Shown here one piece after another: positions 10,267 through 18,876 of a stretch of 20,318 nucleotides of DNA (positions are counted from its first letter, which is position 1; every line of letters starts with the position of its first letter). This DNA comes from Butyrivibrio sp. UBA3740 (GTDB taxonomy: Bacteria > Bacillota > Clostridia > Lachnospirales > Lachnospiraceae), in assembly GCA_002372465.1 (NCBI GenBank), contig DFGW01000059.1, positions 1 through 20,318 of the forward strand. Reading direction: 5' to 3'. The position numbers were made by a program, and so were the translations under genes. Under the pieces are notes generated by a model. It searched no databases. It was not told the origin of the DNA and saw nothing but the letters and a program-made list of their open reading frames with translations.

Positions 10267-10295
10267 ATTATATCAAATTTTGGGATTTGAATAAA
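10267..10295 (-). promoter_or_regulatory. possible minus-strand promoter for the small peptide gene
   Basis: On the minus strand TTTATT (10295-10290) is separated by 17 bases from a perfect TATAAT (10272-10267). The -35 match is weak. It directly follows the end of the PAP2-E2 fusion gene and would give the peptide its own transcript with a leader of roughly 85 bases. The call rests on sequence pattern only. Confidence 0.35.
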
Positions 10296-11795
10296 TTATT
10301 CTTCGCAAAGTGGACGTTCCATTAAAGCGGGGTTCTCAATAAAGGAGCGCATCATCCTGAGTGAACGGCCGTAGTAGAATCCATCTGAGATTCTTTCATC
10401 AATAGTGAAAGCAAGGTCTATTTCTTTTTTCATGGTTATATTTCCATACTGATCAAAATGAGGATTGTTCTTCTTGGTTCCTACTATTATGAATATCGAG
10501 TTTGTCCCCCAGTTCATGAGGTGGTGATATCCGATATCCATGCCTATTGAACCTAGATTGGTAAGTACTACGGAACACTGGTAAGGATCAGTGGCAATAA
10601 CCGACTGGGGCATCCATCCGTGCTTATCAAGGAATCTGGCTATGGCACCGATAATGTGCTTGCCGGGAATCTTTTTGATTATATTCATGGCCTGAGTGGA
10701 CTCGTCGTCCTGGGTCTTACATAGTGAGATCTGTTGTCTTACCTTATAGCAAATTGATTCGAGAGTATCTGAATCTTCGGCCACAATCCTGGCAAGGGTT
10801 TCATCCCCGTCGTCCTTGAATTCTTTTTTGACCGTAAAGGCTGCTGTAACACAGTTCCTTTGATACATTGTCTGGTTTGCGATAAAGCGGTTCATCTGTG
10901 GCCTCAGCCTTATGGTCTTAAGAGCAGCAGCAATCACAAGGTCAAAGATGGATATCCGGTTATCAGGGTGCGTCAAATTGAACTGCCTTATATACTCCTC
11001 AGTCTTTGAAATATCAACAGTAAGCCTGATATATGCTTCGTTATCGCACCTGTTTGGATACATCAGTGGCATTACATAATGCATGGCATCGATGTCTCTT
11101 AATAATTCTCCATCACGCCTGTCACCTAATCTGCGTTTTCCCAATTTTTTCCTCCCCAATAATAGTAATTCCAGAAAAAGATACATGATCACTGCAGCCC
11201 ACACATCAGTGAAGGAATGCTGTTTAACAAAAAGAACAGAAATACAGATCATAAAAGCCCAGAGAGAAAGCAGAAGTTTTTTTATGATCTTAAGGTCCTT
11301 GGTGGCAATCCAGGCTGACATCACAGCGAGAGTATATCCCACATGAAGAGAGGGGCAAACTCCGGTTGGGGTGTCAATCTTATATAAAGTTCCCATCATC
11401 CAGGTGAAGATATTGCTTCTCTCAAAATGATCCGGACGCAGATTCTGTACCGAAGGCCAGAGAATATATGTGATCACTGCAACAACCTGCATCCCTACTA
11501 TAAGCTTCTGAGCCCTTACAAAGTTCTTTATATCATAAAGAGCGAACATCAAAAGTGACCAGACCATGAATAAATACCAGGAAACATAAAAAAAGGCAAA
11601 GTATTCATTAAAGGGTACAAGGTCGTCAACTTTACTGTGAACAATGTGGCACTTTTCCGGGGGGATGAACCTTTCTGTAACGACGTACATGATAAGGTAT
11701 GCAACCCATCCAAGGAGAAGCAGCAGATGCCTGTATTCTTTACTTGTAATATTCGATGGTCTTAATTTTGTATAATCAACAACTGGCTTTTTCAT
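10296..11795 (-). CDS. fusion of PAP2/inositol-phosphotransferase-like membrane domain with CAT/E2-like acyltransferase domain
   Basis: The protein has 499 residues and two parts. Residues 1-215 are a membrane domain of about six hydrophobic segments with C-P-S-L-H-V (H151) and K-Q-H-S-F-T-D (H193, D197), matching the catalytic motifs of PAP2/Aur1-type lipid phosphatases and inositol-phosphate transferases. Residues from about 220 resemble standalone clostridial proteins annotated as 2-oxo acid dehydrogenase E2 (CAT fold): R-R-L-G-D-R-R-D-G at the junction, T-N-L-G-S-I-G-M at 412-419 and D-E-R-I-S-D-G at 466-472. In true E2 and CAT enzymes the last motif has His before x-x-x-D-G; here it is Glu467, as I recall for the clostridial family. 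No lipoyl domain exists, so this is not a dehydrogenase subunit. It starts within the stop of the PlsC-like gene (ATGA overlap). A role in lipid or polyprenyl-phosphate metabolism is inferred. Confidence 0.8.
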   Translation of the reverse strand: MKKPVVDYTKLRPSNITSKEYRHLLLLLGWVAYLIMYVVTERFIPPEKCHIVHSKVDDLVPFNEYFAFFYVSWYLFMVWSLLMFALYDIKNFVRAQKLIVGMQVVAVITYILWPSVQNLRPDHFERSNIFTWMMGTLYKIDTPTGVCPSLHVGYTLAVMSAWIATKDLKIIKKLLLSLWAFMICISVLFVKQHSFTDVWAAVIMYLFLELLLLGRKKLGKRRLGDRRDGELLRDIDAMHYVMPLMYPNRCDNEAYIRLTVDISKTEEYIRQFNLTHPDNRISIFDLVIAAALKTIRLRPQMNRFIANQTMYQRNCVTAAFTVKKEFKDDGDETLARIVAEDSDTLESICYKVRQQISLCKTQDDESTQAMNIIKKIPGKHIIGAIARFLDKHGWMPQSVIATDPYQCSVVLTNLGSIGMDIGYHHLMNWGTNSIFIIVGTKKNNPHFDQYGNITMKKEIDLAFTIDERISDGFYYGRSLRMMRSFIENPALMERPLCEE

Positions 11796-12532
11796 TTTTC
11801 TTTTATGTTTAATGGATAGTGTTTTCTTGATACATTTGGATAAGGTACTACGTGGTGCCTTGGCAGGCTGTAGGCAAGTTCAGAGATGCTGTCCTGAAGA
11901 TAAGTGCATATTCTTTCGGCTTCTTCATCGGATTTGCCCTTAGGAGAATAGTAGATGGGCTTTCCGAATACAAGCTTTTTGAGCTTGGGACAAACATACA
12001 TTGGAACAAAAGGGAGGGCATCGTCTGTCTGCCGATAGTAGTACTTGGCCAGATGAACGAAGCCTCTTTGAAAATTATGGACTATATTATTGTATTCAGT
12101 ATAATCTTCCGGGAAAATAATGACTTTAGAAGGCTCTTTTAATTTGTCGCAGGATATCTGGAAGGTCCGCATAACGCGTTTGTCCCGATAAACCGGAATA
12201 GTAGCAGCATTTGTAAAAAGGATCTGAGCAAAAACCGGAATGATATGGGAAAGAAGTTTAAAAAAGGGTCTTACAATTACCGGCTTTTTGGACCAGAAAT
12301 CCTTGTAGGCATAATCCGCAACCTTGTCTTTCTCCATCATCTCTGAAATGCACCAGGTGTAGTGCCTTCCGGGAAAATAAATTTCTGCAGCCACAGGGCC
12401 GTAGGCCTGAGAGTGATTGCCCACAACTATCGCCGGCCCCTTGGGGAGATTTTCTGCGCCTTCCACTTCCATAGATGGCAGGAGAAAAATAGTCGCCAGG
12501 GCTTTAAATACTAGATAAACAGGATGTTTCAA
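11792..12532 (-). CDS. PlsC-like lysophospholipid/glycerolipid acyltransferase
   Basis: The 246-residue protein resembles 1-acylglycerol-3-phosphate acyltransferases, which add a second acyl chain to lysophosphatidate at the membrane. N-H-S-Q-A-Y-G corresponds to the N-H-x4-D motif but has Gly where the catalytic Asp is expected. I-P-V-Y-R-D is block II, and I-I-F-P-E-D corresponds to F-P-E-G. I recall a clostridial subfamily with G-N-H-S-Q-A-Y-G-P and an F-P-E-x variant, so these changes are probably family traits. A hydrophobic N-terminal segment suggests membrane attachment. TTG at 12532 is chosen as start because GGAGG (12543-12539) lies six bases upstream. A TTG at 12583 would add 17 residues but has no good ribosome binding site. 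The TGA overlaps the next ATG, so the two proteins are probably made together. Confidence 0.82.
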   Translation of the reverse strand: MKHPVYLVFKALATIFLLPSMEVEGAENLPKGPAIVVGNHSQAYGPVAAEIYFPGRHYTWCISEMMEKDKVADYAYKDFWSKKPVIVRPFFKLLSHIIPVFAQILFTNAATIPVYRDKRVMRTFQISCDKLKEPSKVIIFPEDYTEYNNIVHNFQRGFVHLAKYYYRQTDDALPFVPMYVCPKLKKLVFGKPIYYSPKGKSDEEAERICTYLQDSISELAYSLPRHHVVPYPNVSRKHYPLNIKEK

Positions 12533-12621
12533 TGCTTTCCTCCAAAATACGTTTTTTTGCCCACCCAAAGAAAGAGTATACAACTTTTTGAGATTTAATT
12601 CTATTAAAATTAGTCTTGCAC

Positions 12622-12635
12622 TTTAGCACGCTAAA
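12622..12635. promoter_or_regulatory. palindromic operator candidate 1
   Basis: The sequence TTTAGC-AC-GCTAAA is a perfect inverted repeat of six-base arms with a two-base spacer. It lies about 90 bases upstream of the PlsC-like start and about 35 bases upstream of the -35 box of the plus-strand promoter. It shares the CTTTAGCAC half-site with palindrome 2. It is a plausible binding site for a regulator of one or both divergent operons; the regulator is unknown. Confidence 0.5.
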
Positions 12636-12668
12636 ATAGCAACAGTTTAAAGTTTAAAAGATTTTTTG

Positions 12669-12696
12669 TTGACTTATATATTCAGAGTGCTATAAT
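12669..12696 (+). promoter_or_regulatory. sigma-A type promoter of the second ilvN-ilvC operon
   Basis: TTGACT (12669-12674) and TATAAT (12691-12696) are separated by 16 bases in a very AT-rich region. This is the best consensus promoter in the window. Transcription would begin near 12703, giving an untranslated leader of about 140 bases before the ilvN start. AGTGCTA (12686-12692) overlaps the -10 box and repeats the half-site of the flanking palindromes, so a repressor could cover it. Confidence 0.75.
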
Positions 12697-12746
12697 TTGA
12701 TTTAAATTGATGCAAAAAAGGAACTTATGTGTCAAAATTTTACTAA

Positions 12747-12818
12747 AAAACCAGGCTGTTTACAGCGACAAAAATTAGTACTTTAAAGTGCTAAAGCTTC
12801 CTTGCTGAGACTGGTTTT
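12747..12818 (+). promoter_or_regulatory. structured 5' leader of ilvN-ilvC, candidate cis-regulatory RNA
   Basis: An outer stem can form between AAAACCAG (12747-12754) and CTGGTTTT (12811-12818), eight perfect pairs. Inside it lie a small hairpin GCTG/CAGC (12755-12766) and a seven-pair hairpin TTAGTAC/GTGCTAA (12775-12781 with 12788-12794, loop TTTAAA), whose only DNA mismatch becomes a G-U pair in RNA. The stem closes about 12 bases before the AGGAG at 12831-12835, so folding could affect translation. No T-box signature was seen and no known riboswitch was recognised. Confidence 0.45.
12775..12794. promoter_or_regulatory. palindromic operator candidate 2
   Basis: TTAGTACTTTAAAGTGCTAA is a 20-base inverted repeat with one mismatched pair. 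Its right arm, AAGTGCTAAAG, is the reverse complement of the CTTTAGCAC half of palindrome 1. It lies inside the transcribed leader, about 50 bases before the ilvN start, where a bound protein would be a roadblock. It may instead act as an RNA hairpin. Confidence 0.5.
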
Positions 12819-12842
12819 GAGTAGCTTCAAAGGAGCGGCAAA

Positions 12843-13346
12843 ATGCAGAAGAAGGTCTTTCAGCTTCTGGTTGATAATACCTCGGGTGTTCTTTCCAGGA
12901 TTTCAGGTCTGTTTTCCAGACGCGGTTACAACATAGAGAGTATTACGGCGGGAGTTACTGCTGATCCAAGGTTTACACGTATAACCATTGTGGCTTCGGG
13001 TGATGATGTTATCCTTGATCAGATTGAGAAACAGGTGGCTAAGCTTGTGGATGTCAGAGATATTCATGAATTATTGCCTGATGACAGTGTTTTCAGAGAA
13101 CTGGCTATGGTCAAGGTCAGAGCTGAAGCGGATAAGCGTCAGAGCATACTTGCTACTGCCAATATTTTCAGAGGTAACATTGTAGATGTATCGCCGGATT
13201 CTCTTATTATTGAGATCACCGGCAGCCAGTCCAAGGTAGATGCCTTCCTTAAGCTCCTTGAAGGTTATGAGATCCTTGAACTTGCACGCACAGGTATTGC
13301 CGGCTTGGGCCGTGGTACAGATAAAGTTATTTATTTGGATGAATAA
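12843..13346 (+). CDS. ilvN: acetolactate synthase regulatory subunit (second copy)
   Basis: This 167-residue ACT-domain protein is closer to the textbook IlvN/IlvH sequence than the first copy: V-D-N-T-S-G-V-L-S-R-I-S-G-L-F-S-R-R-G-Y-N-I-E-S-I at the N-terminus, I-T-I-V-A-S-G-D, and A-N-I-F-R-G-N-I-V-D-V with A-R-T-G-I-A-G-L at the C-terminus. The Asn and Gly valine-site residues are kept. No catalytic subunit gene adjoins it. It heads its own transcript with ilvC and may serve the IlvB at 7871 or another one outside the window. An AGGAG at 12831-12835, seven bases before the ATG, sets the start. The gap to the ilvC start is 21 bases. Confidence 0.93.
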   Translation: MQKKVFQLLVDNTSGVLSRISGLFSRRGYNIESITAGVTADPRFTRITIVASGDDVILDQIEKQVAKLVDVRDIHELLPDDSVFRELAMVKVRAEADKRQSILATANIFRGNIVDVSPDSLIIEITGSQSKVDAFLKLLEGYEILELARTGIAGLGRGTDKVIYLDE

Positions 13347-13352
13347 TAATGA

Positions 13353-14396
<1,044 letters not shown>

Positions 14397-14442
14397 AATT
14401 CCAGCTTTCATTGAAAAAGTACTTAATTTAGACTAAACTTTA

Positions 14443-14477
14443 AGAGTGTCATCCCTCGGATGGCACTCTAATTTTTT
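14443..14477 (+). terminator. intrinsic terminator after ilvC
   Basis: Twelve base pairs, AGAGTGTCATCC (14443-14454) with GGATGGCACTCT (14458-14469), contain one G-T wobble and a CTC loop, and are followed by AATTTTTTC. This ends the ilvN-ilvC transcript. The membrane protein gene begins 23 bases later at 14500. Confidence 0.9.
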
Positions 14478-14499
14478 CTATAGTATCAAGGGGATAGAT

Positions 14500-16920
14500 A
14501 TGTCATCAGCAAGGGACCAAAGGCAAATTTCCAGCAATATCGAAAAACCGGCTTTGTATTATGCTCCGGTTATAATGTTTGCCAGCTGTTTTGTCATGTA
14601 CCTTCTGGCTCTTTTACCCATCTTTATCAAAAGAGGTCTTCCGTTTTTTTACTATGGTGACTATAACGTTCAACAGGTTCCTTTTTATATTCTTGCCCAT
14701 AGGGCAGTAAGAAACGGAGATTTTTTCTGGAACTGGAATGTTGATCTTGGCGGAACCATGGCAGGAGACTTCTCTTTTTATCTGTGGGGAAGCCCCTTTT
14801 TCTGGCTCACAGTTCTTTTCCCTGAGGGCGCAATACCATATCTGATGCCGCTTCTTATGGCTCTTAAATACGCTGTGGCAGGGTGCTGTGCATTTTTGTA
14901 CATAAAACCTTATGTCCACAGATATCACTATGCCATGATCGGCGGATACCTCTATGCATTTTGCGGCTTTAATGCCTGCAATATTGTGTTTAACCATTTT
15001 ACGGATTCTGTGGCATTTTTCCCGCTGTATCTGATGCTTTTCGAGCGCCTTATGCTGGCTGAAACCGAAGGAAAGGGCATTGGACTTTTCCTTTCCGGTA
15101 AGCCTTTTATCAGGTTCTCTCTCATGACTGCATTTATGTCCATAGTGAATTACTATTTCTTCTTTGGACAGGTTCTTTTCCTGATTCTTTACTTCTGTAT
15201 ACGCTTTGTTAAAGGCAGTAATGCAAAAGAGGTGTTTGTAAGGTTTAACAGGGCTCTGCTTTCCGGAGGCTTTGGAGTACTGCTTGCAGGTCTTTTCCTC
15301 ATGCCGGCTCTTTCCGGAGTAAGCGGTAATACAAGACTTGATAATTTTGTTACCGGCTACAGTATGCTGGTTTACCCAAGCGCCAAGCTCACCTGGGATA
15401 TTATAAAAAGTCTTGCAATGCTTCCGGACATAATAGGGAAGGGAACTTTGTTCTACACTACTACAGTCAAAAACGCTTCTTTGGCTGCCTATATTCCCAT
15501 GTACGGTATCAGCGGAGTAGTAGCCTTTTTCCTTCTCCATAAAAAGAGACATTGGGAAAAGACACTTATATTGACATGTCTTGTCATTGCCATGGTTCCG
15601 GTGCTGAACGCGGCCTTTTCGCTCTTTAACACCTCCTACTATGCAAGGTGGTTTTATATGCCGATTCTTTTCATGTGCCTTATGACTGCTCAGGCTGTGG
15701 AGAGAGGCAAAGCAGTTCAGCTTAAGAAAGGTGCCATAGCAGCCGTGCTTTTCTTTGTTTTGTTTGTGCTGATATATCTTTTGCCCTCCACCAATGACGA
15801 GGGAGAAATAGTGTTCTTTAACATGTCGGATAATAACAGCATTTTTGTCAGAGACATGCTCTGGACTGCTGTTTTATGCCTGATGCTGATTGTTTCGGTG
15901 TTTGTGATCCCTTCCTTGCCAAGGAAGAAGCTTTTCCTGGTGCTGATGGTGGTTGCAGCCTGTATCATTTCCACCTATGTTCCTGTCAGAAACGGAAGCT
16001 CTATCATAAGTGAAAAGGGCAAGAATAAGTGGCAGGAGCAGATGCTGTTTAATAAAGTGACGGTGGATCTTGATGATTTTGCCAGAGGAGAAGTGGATTC
16101 TACCTCCACCAACTATGACATGGTATGGGGGATTCCTTCTGTTCACTGCTTTCTTAGCACTGTACCTTCCCAGATCTTTGATTTTCTGGAAGGAGCTGCC
16201 GGGATTACCAGGACTGTTGAGACAAATCTGCCGGTGGAGAGGTGCGGTATAAGAGCGCTGGTTTCGGCAAGGTACTACTTTGAGAATGCGGACATCAGCA
16301 AGAACAGGGTCTACTACAACCAGGAGGGTACAGATGGCTACACTTATCTGGATAACCAGAATGGCTTTGATATTTTTGAGAATCTGAATTTCATCCCTAT
16401 GGGATTTACCTTTGACCGCTATATTACCGAGTCTGAGTGGGAGGACCTTGTCAAGGAAGAACACGACTATGACCTTGTAAGAGCTCTTATACTTCCTGAT
16501 GATGTGGCCCTTAAGCTTGGGGATGAGCTGGATATGGAGGAGGTCAAGGCTGAGGAGCTTACAGAAGACCCTCTGTCATATCTTGACTTTACCGTGGAGT
16601 GCACTAATAGAGCAAAGACATCCTGTGAGAGCTTTGAGCCTGATACTCATGGATTTTCAGCAACCACATCCTACATAGAAGGAGATAAGCTCCTGTTCTT
16701 CTCGGTACCATGCAGAGAAGGCTTTGATTGCACTGTCGATGGACTTAAGAGCCCGATTTACAAGGCGGATTATGGACTGATGGCAATTCCGGTATCCCAA
16801 GGAGTACATGATATAAGGGTTACATATCATCCTGAGGGCGTCTTACCTGGCGCATTCATGACAGCTTTGGGCGCTTTGCTGATTGGACTTTCTTATATGT
16901 ATGTTAAAAAACATCAATAA
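14500..16920 (+). CDS. YfhO family membrane glycosyltransferase (GT-C type)
   Basis: This 806-residue multi-spanning membrane protein has at least a dozen hydrophobic segments over the first 510 residues, followed by a soluble extracellular-type region and a last membrane helix near the C-terminus. The segment Y-G-D-Y-N-V-Q-Q-V-P-F-Y in the first outer loop and L-G-G-T-M-A-G-D-F-S-F-Y-L resemble the YfhO family, in which an early Asp-containing loop is thought to be catalytic. In Bacillus and Listeria, YfhO-type proteins are linked to sugar transfer from undecaprenyl phosphate onto wall or membrane polymers, with a CsbB/GtlA-type enzyme making the lipid-sugar donor. A donor-enzyme candidate lies at 18877. 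ATG at 14500 is chosen, with AAGGGG at 14489-14494. A GTG at 14446 would start inside the terminator. The acceptor is unknown. Confidence 0.83.
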   Translation: MSSARDQRQISSNIEKPALYYAPVIMFASCFVMYLLALLPIFIKRGLPFFYYGDYNVQQVPFYILAHRAVRNGDFFWNWNVDLGGTMAGDFSFYLWGSPFFWLTVLFPEGAIPYLMPLLMALKYAVAGCCAFLYIKPYVHRYHYAMIGGYLYAFCGFNACNIVFNHFTDSVAFFPLYLMLFERLMLAETEGKGIGLFLSGKPFIRFSLMTAFMSIVNYYFFFGQVLFLILYFCIRFVKGSNAKEVFVRFNRALLSGGFGVLLAGLFLMPALSGVSGNTRLDNFVTGYSMLVYPSAKLTWDIIKSLAMLPDIIGKGTLFYTTTVKNASLAAYIPMYGISGVVAFFLLHKKRHWEKTLILTCLVIAMVPVLNAAFSLFNTSYYARWFYMPILFMCLMTAQAVERGKAVQLKKGAIAAVLFFVLFVLIYLLPSTNDEGEIVFFNMSDNNSIFVRDMLWTAVLCLMLIVSVFVIPSLPRKKLFLVLMVVAACIISTYVPVRNGSSIISEKGKNKWQEQMLFNKVTVDLDDFARGEVDSTSTNYDMVWGIPSVHCFLSTVPSQIFDFLEGAAGITRTVETNLPVERCGIRALVSARYYFENADISKNRVYYNQEGTDGYTYLDNQNGFDIFENLNFIPMGFTFDRYITESEWEDLVKEEHDYDLVRALILPDDVALKLGDELDMEEVKAEELTEDPLSYLDFTVECTNRAKTSCESFEPDTHGFSATTSYIEGDKLLFFSVPCREGFDCTVDGLKSPIYKADYGLMAIPVSQGVHDIRVTYHPEGVLPGAFMTALGALLIGLSYMYVKKHQ

Positions 16921-16940
16921 AAACGATTAAATTTGTTATG

Positions 16941-16969
16941 TTACCTTAAAATGATCTCTATGTTATATT
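16941..16969 (+). promoter_or_regulatory. possible promoter of leuCD
   Basis: TTACCT (16941-16946) and TATATT (16964-16969) are separated by 17 bases in the AT-rich gap after the YfhO gene. The matches to consensus are four and five of six. No terminator was seen between the YfhO gene and leuC, so leuCD could also be read from upstream. Confidence 0.45.
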
Positions 16970-17015
16970 TACTATTATTATATTGATAAAAATTAAGGGT
17001 AAGGAGATGGATGGC

Positions 17016-18287
17016 ATGAGCAAGATGACCATGAGCCAGAAGATTCTGGCAGCACATGCGGGACTTGAACAGGTAAAAGCCGGACAGCTTATTGAGGCTG
17101 ACCTTGACCTGGTTTTGGGGAACGATATTACCAGTCCTGTGGCTATCGGGGAATTGAAGAAGTTTACCAAGGAAGGTGTTTTTGACAAGGACAAGATTGC
17201 CCTGGTTCCGGACCACTTTGTTCCAAACAAGGATATTAAGTCCGCTGAGAACTGTAAGTGCGTCAGAGAATTTGCTATAAAGAACAAGATTACCAACTAC
17301 TTTGAGGTGGGTCAGATGGGCATTGAGCATGCTCTTTTGCCTGAGCAGGGACTTACACTTCCGGGTAACCTTATCATAGGTGCCGATTCCCATACCTGCA
17401 CCTACGGTGCTCTCGGAGCCTTCTCAACAGGTATAGGCTCTACCGATATGGCAGCCGGAATGGCAACAGGTAAGGGATGGTTCAAGGTTCCTTCCGCCAT
17501 TAAGTTCAATATTGTAGGAAAGCCTTCAAAATGGGTCAGTGGTAAGGATGTGATCCTTCACATTATTGGAATGATCGGTGTTGACGGTGCTTTATACAAG
17601 TCAATGGAATTCGTGGGTGAAGGAATAAAGAACCTTTCCATGGATGACAGATTTACCATAGCCAATATGGCCATTGAAGCAGGTGGAAAGAATGGTATCT
17701 TCCCTGTGGATGATGTGGCTGTCAGGTATCTTGAGGAGCATGCCCCGGGCAAAAAGTATGAAGTTTTTGAAGCTGATCCTGATGCAGAGTATGATGAGGA
17801 GTACACAATTGACCTTAGCACTCTTAAGTCAACTGTTTCTTTCCCGCATCTTCCTGAAAATACTCATACCTTTGATGATATTCAGGATATTAAGATCGAC
17901 CAGGTGGTTATCGGATCCTGCACCAACGGCAGAATAGATGACCTTCGTTGTGCAGCTGAAATATTAAAGAATCATCATGTGGCACCCGGTATAAGGTGTA
18001 TCATTATTCCCGCAACACAGAAGATTTACCTTCAGGCTATGGAAGAGGGACTTCTTAAGATGTTTATCGAATCCGGTGCCATTGTATCAACACCGACCTG
18101 TGGACCGTGCCTTGGAGGATACATGGGAGTACTTGCTTCCGGAGAAAGATGTGTATCCACCACTAACAGAAATTTCGTAGGCAGAATGGGTGCGATAGAT
18201 TCAGAAATATACCTTGCTTCACCTGCAGTCGCAGCAGCAAGTGCCGTTACAGGCAAGCTCTCACAGCCATCTGAAATCGGTCTTTAA
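17016..18287 (+). CDS. leuC: 3-isopropylmalate dehydratase large subunit
   Basis: With LeuD it isomerises 2-isopropylmalate to 3-isopropylmalate in leucine synthesis, using a 4Fe-4S cluster. The cluster cysteines are C302 (G-S-C-T-N-G), C362 and C365 (T-C-G-P-C). A-D-S-H-T-C at 123-128 is another family hallmark. At 423 residues it is the shorter clostridial/archaeal type rather than the roughly 465-residue enterobacterial form. ATG at 17016 is selected because AAGGAG (17001-17006) lies nine bases upstream. ATG at 17007 touches that site, and TTG at 16983 would add 11 residues without support. leuD follows after 11 bases. leuA and leuB are not in the window. Confidence 0.95.
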   Translation: MSKMTMSQKILAAHAGLEQVKAGQLIEADLDLVLGNDITSPVAIGELKKFTKEGVFDKDKIALVPDHFVPNKDIKSAENCKCVREFAIKNKITNYFEVGQMGIEHALLPEQGLTLPGNLIIGADSHTCTYGALGAFSTGIGSTDMAAGMATGKGWFKVPSAIKFNIVGKPSKWVSGKDVILHIIGMIGVDGALYKSMEFVGEGIKNLSMDDRFTIANMAIEAGGKNGIFPVDDVAVRYLEEHAPGKKYEVFEADPDAEYDEEYTIDLSTLKSTVSFPHLPENTHTFDDIQDIKIDQVVIGSCTNGRIDDLRCAAEILKNHHVAPGIRCIIIPATQKIYLQAMEEGLLKMFIESGAIVSTPTCGPCLGGYMGVLASGERCVSTTNRNFVGRMGAIDSEIYLASPAVAAASAVTGKLSQPSEIGL

Positions 18288-18298
18288 GGAGGAAAATC

Positions 18299-18787
18299 AT
18301 GAAAGCAGCAAGAGGTAGTGTTTTTAAATATGGAGACAATGTAGATACAGACGTTATCATTCCTGCAAGGTATCTGAACAGCACTGACGGCAAGGAGCTT
18401 GCCAAGCACTGTATGGAGGATATCGATAAGGACTTTGCCGGCAAGGTAAAGGAAGGCGATATTATCGTGGCAGATAAGAACTTTGGCTGTGGGTCTTCCA
18501 GAGAACATGCTCCGCTTTGCATCAAATGTGCAGGTGTCAGCTGTGTTATTGCCAAGAGCTTTGCCAGGATTTTTTACAGAAACAGCATTAACATCGGGCT
18601 TCCGATTATTGAGTGCGAAGATGCTCCTGATAATATCAGCGCCGGAGACACAGTAAGCATCAACTTTGATACCGGAGTAATCACTAATGAGACTACGGGA
18701 CGCACCTTCCAGGGACAGGCATTTCCGGAGTTTATGCAAAAGATCATCGACTCTGAAGGGCTTATCAATTACATAAACAACAAGTGA
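18299..18787 (+). CDS. leuD: 3-isopropylmalate dehydratase small subunit
   Basis: This 162-residue swivelling domain partners LeuC and closes the active site over the substrate. The signature [12 protein letters not shown] lies at 61-72, and the substrate-loop Y-L-N sits near residue 25 after D-T-D-V-I-I-P-A-R. The start has a strong AAGGAGG just upstream. The gene ends in TGA and is followed by a strong terminator. The expected leuB is replaced here by a glycosyltransferase gene. Confidence 0.96.
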   Translation: MKAARGSVFKYGDNVDTDVIIPARYLNSTDGKELAKHCMEDIDKDFAGKVKEGDIIVADKNFGCGSSREHAPLCIKCAGVSCVIAKSFARIFYRNSINIGLPIIECEDAPDNISAGDTVSINFDTGVITNETTGRTFQGQAFPEFMQKIIDSEGLINYINNK

Positions 18788-18795
18788 TTAAATTT

Positions 18796-18827
18796 GCGCC
18801 ACAGCTTAAGTGCTGTGGCGCGTTTTA
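18796..18827 (+). terminator. intrinsic terminator after leuD
   Basis: A perfect ten-base-pair GC-rich stem, GCGCCACAGC (18796-18805) with GCTGTGGCGC (18812-18821), has the six-base loop TTAAGT and is followed by GTTTTAG. It separates leuCD from the glycosyltransferase gene, which needs its own promoter or readthrough. Confidence 0.9.
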
Positions 18828-18876
18828 GTAAAATGTATTATTATAGTGGTTATGAGAAATAATTGGAGGAGAATTT

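Noticed and set aside
12620..12700. CIRCE (HrcA) element, because of GAGTGCTA and TTAGCAC
   Set aside because: CIRCE needs TTAGCACTC and GAGTGCTAA separated by nine bases. Here the arms are about 60 bases apart or directly abutting, and no heat-shock gene is present.
12703..12842. T-box leader or leader-peptide attenuator for the ilv operon
   Set aside because: No T-box core sequence, no run of Leu/Ile/Val codons in a short ORF, and no terminator with a T tract is present before the ilvN start.
14411..14439. TTGAAA-17-TAAACT promoter ahead of the YfhO gene
   Set aside because: The terminator hairpin begins only four bases downstream, so a transcript from it would stop at once. It is more likely chance in AT-rich sequence.
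14614..15552. 312-residue minus-strand ORF opposite the YfhO gene
   Set aside because: It is antisense to a clear membrane-protein gene, its translation is rich in Lys, Cys and His without domain character, and no ribosome binding site supports it.
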